A stretch of DNA of 64,000 nucleotides. Source: Leadbetterella sp964423865 (GTDB lineage Bacteria; Bacteroidota; Bacteroidia; Cytophagales; Spirosomataceae). The stretch is taken from positions 1 to 64,000 of the forward strand of contig CAYRGN010000005.1 of NCBI GenBank assembly GCA_964423865.1. Direction: 5' to 3'. The translations under genes and the position numbers were made by a program. Under the pieces are notes generated by a model that was not told the DNA's origin, searched no databases, and worked only from the letters and a program-made list of their open reading frames with translations. The stretch's first letter is position 1. Every line of letters starts with the position of its first letter. Positions 33,814 to 42,990 of the stretch are shown here, in pieces.

Positions 33814-36684
33814 ATGCTCATCGATTTGAATTCGCCGGAACTGTTTGAAGACAGGCACCAAGGTAAAACCGAACAGGAAATTGCCGCCATTTGTGACGCT
33901 ATTGGTGTCAGCAGCCCCGATGAATTAATAGACCAGACCGTTCCGGCCAATATCCGCAGTGAGAAGGCCCTGAATCTTCCTTCCGGCTTATCTGAAACCG
34001 CATTCGAAGAGAAAATCAACGGACTGGCCGCGAAAAACAAGATCTTCAAGTCCTTTATCGGCTGTGGGTATTACGACACCCTTCTTCCGAAAGTAGTACA
34101 GCGGAATATCCTGGAAAACCCGGCATGGTACACGGCGTATACTCCCTACCAGGCGGAAATCGCCCAGGGAAGGCTGGAAATGCTACTCACTTTTCAAACG
34201 GTAGTAGCTGACCTGACCGGCATGGAAATCGCCAATGCCTCCCTCCTCGATGAAGCCACCGCCGCCGCCGAAGCCATGTCTATGCTCGCCAGCCTGAAAA
34301 AAGGCGCAAAAAAGAACGCCAATACCTTCTTCGTCTCCGAAAACTGCCACCCCCAGGTCATGGATGTGGTCAGAGGACGCGCCAAAGGCATAGGCGTGGA
34401 AATTGTAACGGGCGATGTAGAAACGTTCAGTTTCACCGACTCAGACGTGTACGGCGTACTGATCCAGAACCCGGGCACCCAGGGAGAAGTAAAAGACTAT
34501 ACTCACCTGATTGAGGCCCTGCACGAGCAAGACATCAAAGTGTGTATCAATACCGACCTACTTTCGCTTATGCTGGTGAAAAGCCCGGGAGAAATGGGCG
34601 CCGATGTGGCCGTAGGCACCAGTCAGCGACTGGGCGTACCCATGAGCTTCGGTGGACCCCACGCCGCGTTTTTTGCTACGCGCGACGAATACAAACGCCA
34701 GATTCCCGGACGGATCATCGGGGTATCCATAGACGCCCAGGGCAACCGGGCGCTTCGCATGGCCCTGCAAACCCGTGAGCAACACATCCGCAGGGAAAAA
34801 GCCACCTCCAATATATGTACGGCCCAGGTGCTGCTTTCCGTGCTGTCTGCCGGATACTGCCTCTACCACGGTCCGGAAGGATTGAAAAAAATCGCCTCCA
34901 GAGTACACGGCCTCACTACCCTGTTCGCCAATTCGGTGCAAGGGCTAGACTACCGGGTTTTGAATACCACCTGGTTCGATACGGTAACCCTGGATGTAGC
35001 AGACAACCGCCGGGTGCGCCAGCTGGCCGAAGCCCGGGGCGTGAACCTGCGCTACCACGGTACGGAAGACATCGGCATTTCTTTTGACGAAACCAAAACC
35101 CTTGCTGACGTAGCCCTGCTCCTGGAAATCTTTTCGGAAGCACGGGGAGAAAAAACGGTCATGCACCTGAAAACCCAGGTGGAAAGCCGCATTCCCGAAG
35201 CGCTTCAGCGAAACAGCCCGTATCTTCAGCACCCCATCTTCAGCAGCTATCATACCGAACACGAAATGCTCCGGTACCTGAAGACCCTGGAAAACAAAGA
35301 CCTCTCCCTGGTACACTCCATGATTTCCCTCGGAAGCTGTACCATGAAGCTCAATGCCACTTCCGAAATGTTGCCCATCACCCTGCCCGGCTTCGCGAAG
35401 ATTCATCCTTTCGCACCCGCTGATCAAACTCAGGGATACCAGGAGTTATTCCGGGAACTGGAAGCCTGGCTGGCGGAAATCACCGGTTTTTCCGCCACTT
35501 CCCTGCAACCCAACTCGGGCGCCCAGGGCGAATTGGCCGGTCTCATGGTGATCAAAGCGTTTTTTGAGAACAAAGGCGAAAACCAAAGGAATATTGCGCT
35601 GATCCCTTCTTCGGCGCACGGTACCAACCCCGCCTCGGCAGTAATGGCCGGCTTGAAAGTGGTGGTGGTAAAATGCGACGAGAAAGGCAATATAGAAGTG
35701 GAAGACCTGAAGGCCAAAGCCGAACAGTACGCCGACACCCTGGCCTGTCTGATGGTGACTTACCCCTCTACCCACGGGGTATTTGAGGAAAGCATCACCG
35801 ACATCTGTACCGTCATTCATCAAAACGGGGGAAAAGTATATATGGACGGCGCCAACATGAACGCCCAGGTAGGACTGACTTCACCGGGCCGCATCGGCGC
35901 CGACGTCTGCCACCTGAACCTTCACAAGACCTTCGCCATCCCTCATGGAGGGGGAGGTCCGGGAATAGGACCCATCTGCTGTACCTCCGAACTGGCCCCT
36001 TTCCTTCCCGGTAACGCAGTGGTGGAAACCGGCGGTCAGCACAGCATTCACGGCATTTCGGCCGCCCCCTGGGGTAGCGCCGGTATCCTGCCCATTCCTT
36101 ACGCTTTCATTGCTATGATGGGCGGAGAAGGACTGACCCGGGCTACCCAATATGCCATATTAAATGCCAATTATATCAAATCAAGGCTGGAAAAGCACTT
36201 CCCTATCCTGTACACCGGCGCGAACGGACGCTGCGCGCATGAAATGATCGTAGACTGCCGTCCGTTTAAAATGGCCACAGGTGTGGAAGTGGAAGACATC
36301 GCCAAACGACTGATGGACTACGGCTTCCATGCGCCCACCGTGTCATTCCCGGTGGCAGGCACCCTGATGATTGAACCGACCGAATCGGAATCCAAAGCCG
36401 AACTCGACCGCTTCTGCGACGCCCTCATTTCGATCCGAAAGGAGATTGCCGAAATTGAAGAAGGCCTGTATCCTAAAGATAACAATGTACTGGTTAACGC
36501 GCCCCATACCATGAGCGTGGTGCTGGCCGAGGAATGGACCCTGCCCTACTCCCGTGAGAAAGCGGCTTTCGCCGAAGAGCGACTGAAAACCAATAAATTC
36601 TGGCCCGCGGTAAGTCGCGTAGACTCGGCCTACGGCGACCGGAACCTGGTGTGCGCGTGTGAACCGGTGGAAGCGTATCAATAA
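33814..36684 (+). CDS. gcvP: Glycine dehydrogenase (decarboxylating), P protein
   Basis: This is the PLP-dependent P protein of the glycine cleavage system. It decarboxylates glycine and loads the aminomethyl group on the H protein. The 956-residue single-chain form fuses the P1 and P2 halves. The PLP lysine lies in HLNLHKTFAIPHGGGGPGIGP and the C-terminal half starts near ENKDLSLVHSMISLGSCTMKLN. GcvT and GcvH are not in the window. The stop overlaps the open frame that leads into pabB. Confidence 0.96.
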   Translation: MLIDLNSPELFEDRHQGKTEQEIAAICDAIGVSSPDELIDQTVPANIRSEKALNLPSGLSETAFEEKINGLAAKNKIFKSFIGCGYYDTLLPKVVQRNILENPAWYTAYTPYQAEIAQGRLEMLLTFQTVVADLTGMEIANASLLDEATAAAEAMSMLASLKKGAKKNANTFFVSENCHPQVMDVVRGRAKGIGVEIVTGDVETFSFTDSDVYGVLIQNPGTQGEVKDYTHLIEALHEQDIKVCINTDLLSLMLVKSPGEMGADVAVGTSQRLGVPMSFGGPHAAFFATRDEYKRQIPGRIIGVSIDAQGNRALRMALQTREQHIRREKATSNICTAQVLLSVLSAGYCLYHGPEGLKKIASRVHGLTTLFANSVQGLDYRVLNTTWFDTVTLDVADNRRVRQLAEARGVNLRYHGTEDIGISFDETKTLADVALLLEIFSEARGEKTVMHLKTQVESRIPEALQRNSPYLQHPIFSSYHTEHEMLRYLKTLENKDLSLVHSMISLGSCTMKLNATSEMLPITLPGFAKIHPFAPADQTQGYQELFRELEAWLAEITGFSATSLQPNSGAQGELAGLMVIKAFFENKGENQRNIALIPSSAHGTNPASAVMAGLKVVVVKCDEKGNIEVEDLKAKAEQYADTLACLMVTYPSTHGVFEESITDICTVIHQNGGKVYMDGANMNAQVGLTSPGRIGADVCHLNLHKTFAIPHGGGGPGIGPICCTSELAPFLPGNAVVETGGQHSIHGISAAPWGSAGILPIPYAFIAMMGGEGLTRATQYAILNANYIKSRLEKHFPILYTGANGRCAHEMIVDCRPFKMATGVEVEDIAKRLMDYGFHAPTVSFPVAGTLMIEPTESESKAELDRFCDALISIRKEIAEIEEGLYPKDNNVLVNAPHTMSVVLAEEWTLPYSREKAAFAEERLKTNKFWPAVSRVDSAYGDRNLVCACEPVEAYQ

Positions 36685-36760
36685 TGAACAATGGACGAGC
36701 AGACAATGGACCAACGGACAACCTTGCCCATTGGTCCATTGTCAATTATAGTGAATCCGC
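36684..36760. repeat. Heptad/inverted CAATGGAC repeat between gcvP and pabB
   Basis: Units related to GACAATG and GGACAAC occupy the left side, and CCATTGGTCCATTGTC the right side, so the halves are inverted. The same family recurs at 46230-46297. It is an open frame in phase with pabB and would add 30 residues if translated. Confidence 0.7.
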
Positions 36761-36773
36761 CGCCATCGAATTC

Positions 36774-37844
36774 ATGAACAAAGCGGGGCAAGACCGCCGT
36801 CCTTTTTTGTTCGTGATCAGCTATGACCGCACCCGGAGTTATCTGGTGCCGTTGGAAGAGGTGGATGCAGATTTTATACGTTACAACTTTCCGGAGGCGC
36901 CTGCTCAGCCGAAGAGCACCAGGTTGTATAAGCCCGACGGTGCAGGTACTGAGCGCTCAGAGAGGAAGCCCGGTCACCCCGAGCTTGTCGAAGGCCCCGA
37001 AGCCCTGATCGGATCGCACAGCCCGGCCTCTACAGACACCCGTCTAAGACCGGAAAACATTACTTTTGATACCTACCGCTACGCCTTTCAGGAAGTAAGA
37101 AAAAATCTCCTGACAGGAAACAGCTTCCTGACCAACCTGACCGCGTCTGTCCCCGTTTCCGGCGCAGACAACCTGGAAGATATTTTCGAAAATGCAAAGG
37201 CTCCGTATAAATTGTGGGTAAAGGATCAGTTCGTCTGCTTCTCCCCCGAAACCTTCATTACGGTTTCCGAAAACGGGGAAATCGCCACCTTTCCTATGAA
37301 AGGCACCATAGACGCCGGCATTGAAAATGCGGAAGAAGAGCTACGGTCTGACCGGAAGGAATTGTATGAACACACCACCATTGTAGACCTCCTCCGAAAC
37401 GACCTCAGCAAAGTAGCCGGGCAGGTACGGGTGGAACGCTTCCGGTACATAGACCGGATCCGGAAAGAAAACGGCGACGAGATCCTCCAGATGAGTTCCG
37501 AAATCCGGGGGCAGTTGCCCGAAAACTGGAAAGAAACCCTGGGTTCCTGGCTGTTTGAACTTCTTCCCGCCGGCTCTATCTGCGGCGCGCCCAAAGTCAA
37601 AACCTTAGAAATCATACGGGAAGCCGAGAAAACTCTTCATAAAGACGGAGACCGAGGCTTCTATTCCGGCGTTTGCGGCATTTTTGACGGAGACACCCTG
37701 AAATCCGCGGTCATGATCCGTTTCATTGAGCAAGCCGGTTCCGGAAATTTCGTATTCAAAACCGGAGGCGGTATCACCCATCTCAGCGAAGCACAGAAAG
37801 AATACAGAGAGCTTTACCATAAAATCTATATCCCGGCAGGATAA
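36774..37844 (+). CDS. pabB: Aminodeoxychorismate synthase component I (PabB-like)
   Basis: This 356-residue chorismate-utilising enzyme makes 4-amino-4-deoxychorismate for folate. I start it at MNKAGQDRRPFLF, because the 30 codons upstream are repeat DNA. The chorismate-binding core (about residues 95-350) shows NLLTGNSFLTNLT, FPMKGTI, ELYEHTTIVDLLRNDLS, GSICGAPKVKTLEII and GDRGFYSGVCGIF. Residues about 54-94 are an insertion containing HPELVEGP, encoded by a REP-like element, in the loop before the core. PabC follows, and folB and folD are about 16 kb away. Confidence 0.88.
   Translation: MNKAGQDRRPFLFVISYDRTRSYLVPLEEVDADFIRYNFPEAPAQPKSTRLYKPDGAGTERSERKPGHPELVEGPEALIGSHSPASTDTRLRPENITFDTYRYAFQEVRKNLLTGNSFLTNLTASVPVSGADNLEDIFENAKAPYKLWVKDQFVCFSPETFITVSENGEIATFPMKGTIDAGIENAEEELRSDRKELYEHTTIVDLLRNDLSKVAGQVRVERFRYIDRIRKENGDEILQMSSEIRGQLPENWKETLGSWLFELLPAGSICGAPKVKTLEIIREAEKTLHKDGDRGFYSGVCGIFDGDTLKSAVMIRFIEQAGSGNFVFKTGGGITHLSEAQKEYRELYHKIYIPAG
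36945..37000. repeat. REP-like element inside pabB
   Basis: CTGAGCGCTCAG (36949-36960), a perfect palindrome, is followed by GTCACCCCGAGCTTGTCGAAGGCC (36973-36996). This is nearly identical to 42428-42451 (GTCACCCTGAGCCTGTCGAAGGGC). It is the dispersed Bacteroidetes repeat whose translation reads HPELVEG. Here it sits in frame within a coding sequence. Confidence 0.85.
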
Positions 37845-37912
37845 ATTCTACTACTTTTAACCTGTCTGAAATTTTCATAAAGCGGATTTTGTAAAATTAA
37901 ACGTAATGCGAT

Positions 37913-38527
37913 ATGCAAGCGGAATTCTTTGAAACCTTTAAACTGCTGAACGGCCAGCTTTGTAACCTGGACTTCCATCTGGAGCGGGTTCGAAAAACCC
38001 AGGCGACTTTCTTTGATCGCGCGGACTTTGACGTCAATAGCCTGTACGATGCGCTTACGGATTACCCCGAAGGACTGTTCAAGGTACGGGTGGATTATAC
38101 CTCCGGCATTACGGCGATACGGGCGGAACTGTACGAAATCAAACCTCACCGCAAACTGGGGTTAGCAGAGGCGGGCAGTCTGGATTACGCTTTTAAATTC
38201 GCTGACCGCAATTTTTTCAGGAAACACCTGGAACGGTATCCCGACTGCGACGACGTTCTCTTCCTCAAAGACGGCTTCGTCACAGACACTTCCTACTGCA
38301 ATGTGGTCTTCTTTGACGGGAAGGAATGGATCACTCCGGCCAGCTTTCTTCTCCCCGGCACGAAAAGAGCCGCCCTTCTCCATCACGGTACCGTGCGGGA
38401 AGCCTCCGTTTCCCTGGATGATCTCTCCCGATTTGAAGCTATCGCTTTTATCAACGCCATGCGCGACTTTGAAAAAAAATATACCTTTGTAAAAGACGGG
38501 AATGAATTGATACTTGCCGAAATATGA
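37913..38527 (+). CDS. pabC: Class IV aminotransferase, probable aminodeoxychorismate lyase (PabC)
   Basis: This 204-residue PLP enzyme of fold type IV probably releases pyruvate from aminodeoxychorismate to give 4-aminobenzoate. The likely PLP lysine lies in the segment LDYAFKFADRNFF (FKFADR). The later DGFVTDTSYCNVVFFDG and PLLPGTKR-like LLPGTKRAALL are typical. It is shorter than IlvE, as in other Bacteroidetes PabC. The position just after pabB supports the assignment. Confidence 0.85.
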   Translation: MQAEFFETFKLLNGQLCNLDFHLERVRKTQATFFDRADFDVNSLYDALTDYPEGLFKVRVDYTSGITAIRAELYEIKPHRKLGLAEAGSLDYAFKFADRNFFRKHLERYPDCDDVLFLKDGFVTDTSYCNVVFFDGKEWITPASFLLPGTKRAALLHHGTVREASVSLDDLSRFEAIAFINAMRDFEKKYTFVKDGNELILAEI

Positions 38528-38554
38528 GGCTACTGCATATTGCAAGGAATCCAC

Positions 38555-39022
38555 CTATTGATGAGCCCGAATAAAATCGTTTAACCCCCGCTCGGCGGTT
38601 TCCTGTACTTTTTTCTGGGTAACACCGGTAAAACCCAACAACCAGGGCAGAAAACCCAGGGCCTGGCGGGCCCACTTTCTGAAATGAAAGCGGTCGCGCT
38701 GGGTAAGGATCTGCCCGTCAAGGAACTCAAAGGTAGAAACCACCTCATTCCTGACCTTGCGGCCAGTTTTGGAAAACGTATAATGCGCCACCCATCTTAC
38801 CCTGGCCTTGTCTTTGCCGTAGTCCAGTATTTTGTATTCCAGCTCCATATCCTTGGCTCCTTTCAACAGCATTTCCCACATTTTACCGGCTTCGAAACCC
38901 GATAAACTGGGAAAAACAGGGTCGCTAAATACCGAATTCAGGGCATACAGGGAGGCCATGGTCCGGTAATCGCGGGTCTTCATGGCCTCGTAAAACGAAG
39001 TAACGATGTCTTTGCTTTTCAT
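38555..39022 (-). CDS. SnoaL/NTF2-like fold protein
   Basis: This 155-residue protein has an alpha-beta cone fold pattern. The N-terminal helices DIVTSFYEAMKTRDYRTMASLYALNSVFSDPVF are followed by strands (EYKILDYGKDKARVRWVAHYTFSKTGRKVRNEVVSTFEF). The family binds small hydrophobic ligands or acts as polyketide cyclase. No catalytic set is certain. It is a single gene, convergent with pabC. Confidence 0.82.
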   Translation of the reverse strand: MKSKDIVTSFYEAMKTRDYRTMASLYALNSVFSDPVFPSLSGFEAGKMWEMLLKGAKDMELEYKILDYGKDKARVRWVAHYTFSKTGRKVRNEVVSTFEFLDGQILTQRDRFHFRKWARQALGFLPWLLGFTGVTQKKVQETAERGLNDFIRAHQ

Positions 39023-39233
39023 AGGTTTGGGTTTGAGCGTTATGGGTTGACCGGGGGGACAGTTCTCAGGGGAAAACGCATATCTTCACCATAAATTCTT
39101 TGACAAATAACAAATTAAGACTTACCTCTTCTTAGCAAATTTAAGCATAAAAACGTGGATAATTAAGGGATCATCTTCAAAATATAATCCTTGCTTTTAC
39201 AAATCGGGGTAACCTAAGGCTCAAAAAAATTAG

Positions 39234-39241
39234 TATCTTTG
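39234..39241 (+). promoter_or_regulatory. Putative -7 box, TATCTTTG
   Basis: It exactly fits TAnnTTTG and lies 31 nt before the ATG at 39272. The -33 element is not clear. Confidence 0.5.
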
Positions 39242-39271
39242 CTATTTGAATTACTTCGACAGTCAATAATT

Positions 39272-40708
39272 ATGGCGATAACTCATGACTCAGGCCTGGG
39301 AACCCTGCAGAAAGCCTTAAAGATCAATCTTGACAGTAAGATTTACGGTACTTTCGCGGAAATCGGGGCCGGCCAGGAAGTTGCCGGTATTTTCTTTAAA
39401 GCCGGTGGCGCTTCGGGTACGGTAGCCAAGTCGATGTCGGCCTATGACATGACTTTTTCCGATGCCATCTACGGTCCTTTAAAAGACAAAAGATACGTAT
39501 GCCAGGAGCGCCTGGGCAGCATGCTGGATCATGAATATGACCTGCTTATTGAGCGTCTGAATGAAAAAAGGGGCGGTGAAACCCGTTTCTTCTCTTTCGC
39601 GAATACGGTGGTTACCCTGAACTATCAAAAAAACAACCACCCCCACGGCTGGCTGGGTTGCCGTTTCCAGACCGAACCCGAGGGCGAATACCACGACGTG
39701 ATCATTCATATCCGCCTGCTGGACCGCGACACCATCCTACAGCAGCAGGCGGTGGGAATACTGGGTGTAAACCTGATCTACGCCTGTTTTCATTATTATC
39801 AAAACCCGGAAGTTTTCCTGGAATCCCTGCGCGACAACGTAGCGACAGACCGTTTCCAACTGGATTCTATCAAGTTTTTCGGCCCCGCGTTTAAGGCGGT
39901 AGACGGCCGGTTGATGTCTTTGAGACTGGTACGGAACGGGTTTTCGGATGTGGCTATCTTTGGCCCTGACGGGAAAAACGTACAGCCTTCCGACATTCTT
40001 TACAAAAAGAATATCCTGATGCTCCGCGGCCGCTTCCGCCCCATTACCAACGTACACATGGACATGCTGGAAAACGGACTGATGCAGTTCCGGCAGGAAA
40101 GCGATGTAGACGAGAGCCACCTGCTGGTACTGGTAGAACTGACACTCCAGGGCCTGAGATCAGACGGAGCCATAGACGAGAAAGACTTCCTTGACCGCGT
40201 GGATATCCTCTGCGCCCTGGGGCATACGGTCATGATCAGTAATTATGTGGAATATTATAAACTGGTCAGCTACCTCTCGGTATTTACAAAACAAAAGCTG
40301 GGCCTGATTATCGGATACCCTAACCTGGAGTATATTTTCGAGGAAGAGAATTACAAAGAGCTTCCCGGTGAAATACTTCAGTCGTTCGCAACGTTATTTA
40401 GTAAAAATATCAAAGCGTTTGTGTACCCGACATTGAAAGATGGCGTGATTATGAATTGTATGCGGTTTAACCCTCCGTCTCACCTCACCGACCTTTACCG
40501 GTACCTGATCGCCAATAATAAAATTGAAGATATCTATCATTATAATAAGGCGAACCTCACTATCATTACCGACGACATGCTTAGCCTGATTCAGACCGGC
40601 GAACCCGGCTGGGAAGAGAATGTGCCGGCGGAAGTAGCCCAATTTATTAAAGACCGGTGTCTTTTCGGTTTTCCATGTGTTGTTATTCCTAAAAAAGAAG
40701 TAGTATAA
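39272..40708 (+). CDS. Highly conserved Bacteroidetes protein of unknown function (often labelled TonB receptor or NMN adenylyltransferase-like)
   Basis: This 478-residue protein is read from MAITHDSGLGTLQKALKINL. The frame extends 11 codons further up without support. I see no signal peptide, beta-barrel or nucleotidyl-transferase HxGH motif. The sequence reads as a soluble cytosolic enzyme-like protein (TFAEIGAGQEVAGIFFKAGGASGTVAKSMSAYDMTFSDAIYG). Database labels such as TonB receptor are therefore probably wrong. It ends 1 nt before the next gene and is likely co-transcribed with it. Confidence 0.72.
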   Translation: MAITHDSGLGTLQKALKINLDSKIYGTFAEIGAGQEVAGIFFKAGGASGTVAKSMSAYDMTFSDAIYGPLKDKRYVCQERLGSMLDHEYDLLIERLNEKRGGETRFFSFANTVVTLNYQKNNHPHGWLGCRFQTEPEGEYHDVIIHIRLLDRDTILQQQAVGILGVNLIYACFHYYQNPEVFLESLRDNVATDRFQLDSIKFFGPAFKAVDGRLMSLRLVRNGFSDVAIFGPDGKNVQPSDILYKKNILMLRGRFRPITNVHMDMLENGLMQFRQESDVDESHLLVLVELTLQGLRSDGAIDEKDFLDRVDILCALGHTVMISNYVEYYKLVSYLSVFTKQKLGLIIGYPNLEYIFEEENYKELPGEILQSFATLFSKNIKAFVYPTLKDGVIMNCMRFNPPSHLTDLYRYLIANNKIEDIYHYNKANLTIITDDMLSLIQTGEPGWEENVPAEVAQFIKDRCLFGFPCVVIPKKEVV

Positions 40709-42253
40709 ATGTTGACGAGACTATTCATTCTGTTATTTTTTTCCGTAAGCGCTTTCGCTCAGAACGTTACTCCCCGGATTGTTCTGCCCCGTGTACCGGG
40801 ATGGAATGTGGTGAAGGAAGGCGACACCCTTTCTTTCCAGATTGGCCTACAGCCCGACTCCCTGAAAATGAATTATAACTTCGCCATCCAGCAGGGAAAA
40901 GTGGCGGGCATGGAGCTGGACAGCGCGGGTATCTTTACCTGGGTACCGGCGTATCACCTGGTAGACCGGGTAGAACAGGAGAAGATCTTCCAGATTATCA
41001 TAGAGGCGAAAGACGACAGGGAGAACAAAGTGACCAGCAATGTAGACTTTAAGGTGCTGCATACCAACCGCCCGCCCGTACTCAATAACCTAAAGTCGTT
41101 TTACGTACAGTTCAATCACAATAACGTGTATAAAATCAGTCAGGACTTGGCGTATGACGAAGACAACGACCCGATTGTCTTTGTGCCTAACCTGGAGACC
41201 CTGCCTCAGGGCATGAACATGAGTACCCAGGGGGAAATCACCTGGAATCCCTCCCTGAACCAGTTCAAGCAACTCAAAGAAAACCCGCGTTATATTGAAT
41301 TCCAGATCCAGGATCAACCGGCGAAAGCATCGGTAAAGGGTACGTTACGACTGGAAGTAACCCAGCTCGACTTGCCTCCCCAGATTACGATGGTACCGAA
41401 AACCGATAAGGTACAGCTGAGGGAAAACGAAAAAGTCAACCTCCGTTTCTATCTGTCGGACCCGAACGGGGAAGAAGATATTACTATTTTCGATTTTGTG
41501 ACCAATGCCCACGATTTTCCGAAAAATACCCTCGTAAAAAACTCCAATAACCAGTACGAGTTTACGTGGAGCCCGGGCTATGATTTCGTGCAGGACCCGG
41601 CGGATACCCTGGGCTTTTACATTGATTTCTTTGTATTGGATCAGACCCAGAACCGGGAGGTCCGGCGGGTCAATTTCCTGGTGAAGAATACGGTGAACGA
41701 AGTGGAGCTGGACCGGAAAAATTATACCTTGTATTATGCGTCACTGGTCAATGCCTGGGAACTCCTGGAGCAGCTAAAGGAAAAGGAAGAGGAACTAAAA
41801 AAGGATTACCAGCGTGCCAGGAAAGGCAAAAGAGGCCGCTCGGTAATAAACGCCTCCCTGGGGGCCACCACCGGCCTTTCGTCGGTCATTGCCAACGGCA
41901 ATGCCAACACCCAGAAAACCATTTCGGCAGTTGGCGGCACCACCACCCTGACCATCAGCACCCTGGAAGCCACGGAAGTCATCGGAAAGTCGATGAAAGA
42001 CGTGATAGAAAGACTGAACTATGTAATTGAGAAGAAAAACGAAATCCAGACCAAGGGAGACATTTTTGCCCGCGACTACTCGCTTAAGGCCGCGCGGAGA
42101 GGTGCTGATTTCCTTAAAAAAGTAGACGAATTCAACAATACTATGAATCTCAAAGGCATGGTGGCCCTGGAGCTTAACGCTACCTGGGAGAGCAAGAAAA
42201 AACCTACGGAGAGCAATATCAAAAAGACATTTAAGGATTTTGTGATGTGGTGA
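40709..42253 (+). CDS. Secreted protein with Ig/cadherin-like domains and C-terminal helical region
   Basis: This 514-residue protein has a signal peptide (about residues 1-18, AFAQN). Three beta-sandwich-like units cover about residues 20-115, 118-220 and 224-335, each with an LxFxIx ... GxxTWxP pattern (for example GIFTWVPAYHLVDR, GEITWNPSL, YEFTWSPGY). A charged helical region follows, with EKEEELKKDYQRARKGKRGR near 365-385. The Ig-like units suggest extracellular or periplasmic binding. It pairs with the preceding unknown gene. Confidence 0.7.
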   Translation: MLTRLFILLFFSVSAFAQNVTPRIVLPRVPGWNVVKEGDTLSFQIGLQPDSLKMNYNFAIQQGKVAGMELDSAGIFTWVPAYHLVDRVEQEKIFQIIIEAKDDRENKVTSNVDFKVLHTNRPPVLNNLKSFYVQFNHNNVYKISQDLAYDEDNDPIVFVPNLETLPQGMNMSTQGEITWNPSLNQFKQLKENPRYIEFQIQDQPAKASVKGTLRLEVTQLDLPPQITMVPKTDKVQLRENEKVNLRFYLSDPNGEEDITIFDFVTNAHDFPKNTLVKNSNNQYEFTWSPGYDFVQDPADTLGFYIDFFVLDQTQNREVRRVNFLVKNTVNEVELDRKNYTLYYASLVNAWELLEQLKEKEEELKKDYQRARKGKRGRSVINASLGATTGLSSVIANGNANTQKTISAVGGTTTLTISTLEATEVIGKSMKDVIERLNYVIEKKNEIQTKGDIFARDYSLKAARRGADFLKKVDEFNNTMNLKGMVALELNATWESKKKPTESNIKKTFKDFVMW

Positions 42254-42605
42254 TGGAGTGGGGAGGATAATTACGAATTACAAATTACGAATTACGGAGA
42301 ATCTGGCTCATTACTCGGAACTAAGCACTCAATATTGGTAAGCAGAGTCCCGATTGGTAAGCAGAGTCCCGGCAAGCCGGAGACTCTGCTTGGACACTAG
42401 CCTGACAATGGCAACACCCGCGCTACTGTCACCCTGAGCCTGTCGAAGGGCACTACTCGGAACTAAGAACTAAGCACTCAGAACTCCCTTTTCCACCACC
42501 CAAAAAAAGACACCTTTTTTCTTGGTTTTTATCATTTATTCCCTTATCTTCATCACTGAGGATAATCCTCAACAAAACCCATGTTTCACTAAAATATTTA
42601 CAGGT
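42254..42605. repeat. Cluster of heptad arrays and a palindromic repeat upstream of hpf
   Basis: Four ATTACnn heptads (42270-42297) come first. ACTCGGA/ACTAAGC units (42313-42333) follow, then a direct repeat ATTGGTAAGCAGAGTCCCG and a hairpin AAGCAGAGTC...GACTCTGCTT (42359-42391). Next is the REP-like GTCACCCTGAGCCTGTCGAAGGGC (42428-42451), and last a second array of five ACTnnGA units (42455-42488). No gene is present. Confidence 0.85.
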
Positions 42606-42956
42606 ATGAAAGTTCAGATAAATGCGGTGGGCTTCACTGCAGATAACTCCCTGAATGAGTTCTTACAAAAGAAGCTTAACAAGCTTGACACCTTCTATGA
42701 CCGGATCATAGACAGTGAGGTTTTTCTGAAACTCGATAAAGGAGACAAGTTGAATACCCACAAAAAAAGGATTGAGGTTAAAGTGAACGTGCCGGGAGAT
42801 TCTATCGTGGTGAAAGAAACGGGCACTACTTTTGAAGAAGCCACAGACCTCGCCATGGATGCCTTAACCCGAAAAGTGAAACAATTTAAAGAGAAAACAA
42901 GCGGAATTGGCCGCCGAAAACCTGTGGAACTGCAGGAAGTCGCAGAAGATGAATAG
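42606..42956 (+). CDS. hpf: Ribosome hibernation-promoting factor, short HPF
   Basis: This 116-residue protein (start MKVQINAVGFTADNSLNEFLQ) has the S30AE fold: DTFYDRIIDSEVFLKLD, the basic HKKRIEVKVNVPGD and the helix ATDLAMDALTRKVKQFKEK. It binds the 30S decoding site and dimerises or silences ribosomes in stationary phase. It lacks the long-HPF C-terminal dimerisation domain. It is monocistronic with a terminator after the stop. Confidence 0.92.
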   Translation: MKVQINAVGFTADNSLNEFLQKKLNKLDTFYDRIIDSEVFLKLDKGDKLNTHKKRIEVKVNVPGDSIVVKETGTTFEEATDLAMDALTRKVKQFKEKTSGIGRRKPVELQEVAEDE

Positions 42957-42959
42957 CCA

Positions 42960-42990
42960 AAAGGCGCCGGTATATCCCCCGGCGCCTTTT
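42960..42990. terminator. Bidirectional terminator between hpf and tsaB
   Basis: AAGGCGCCGG/CCGGCGCCTT with an 8-nt loop is flanked by an A-rich left side and a T-rich right side. It lies just after hpf and immediately after the tsaB stop on the other strand. Confidence 0.85.
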
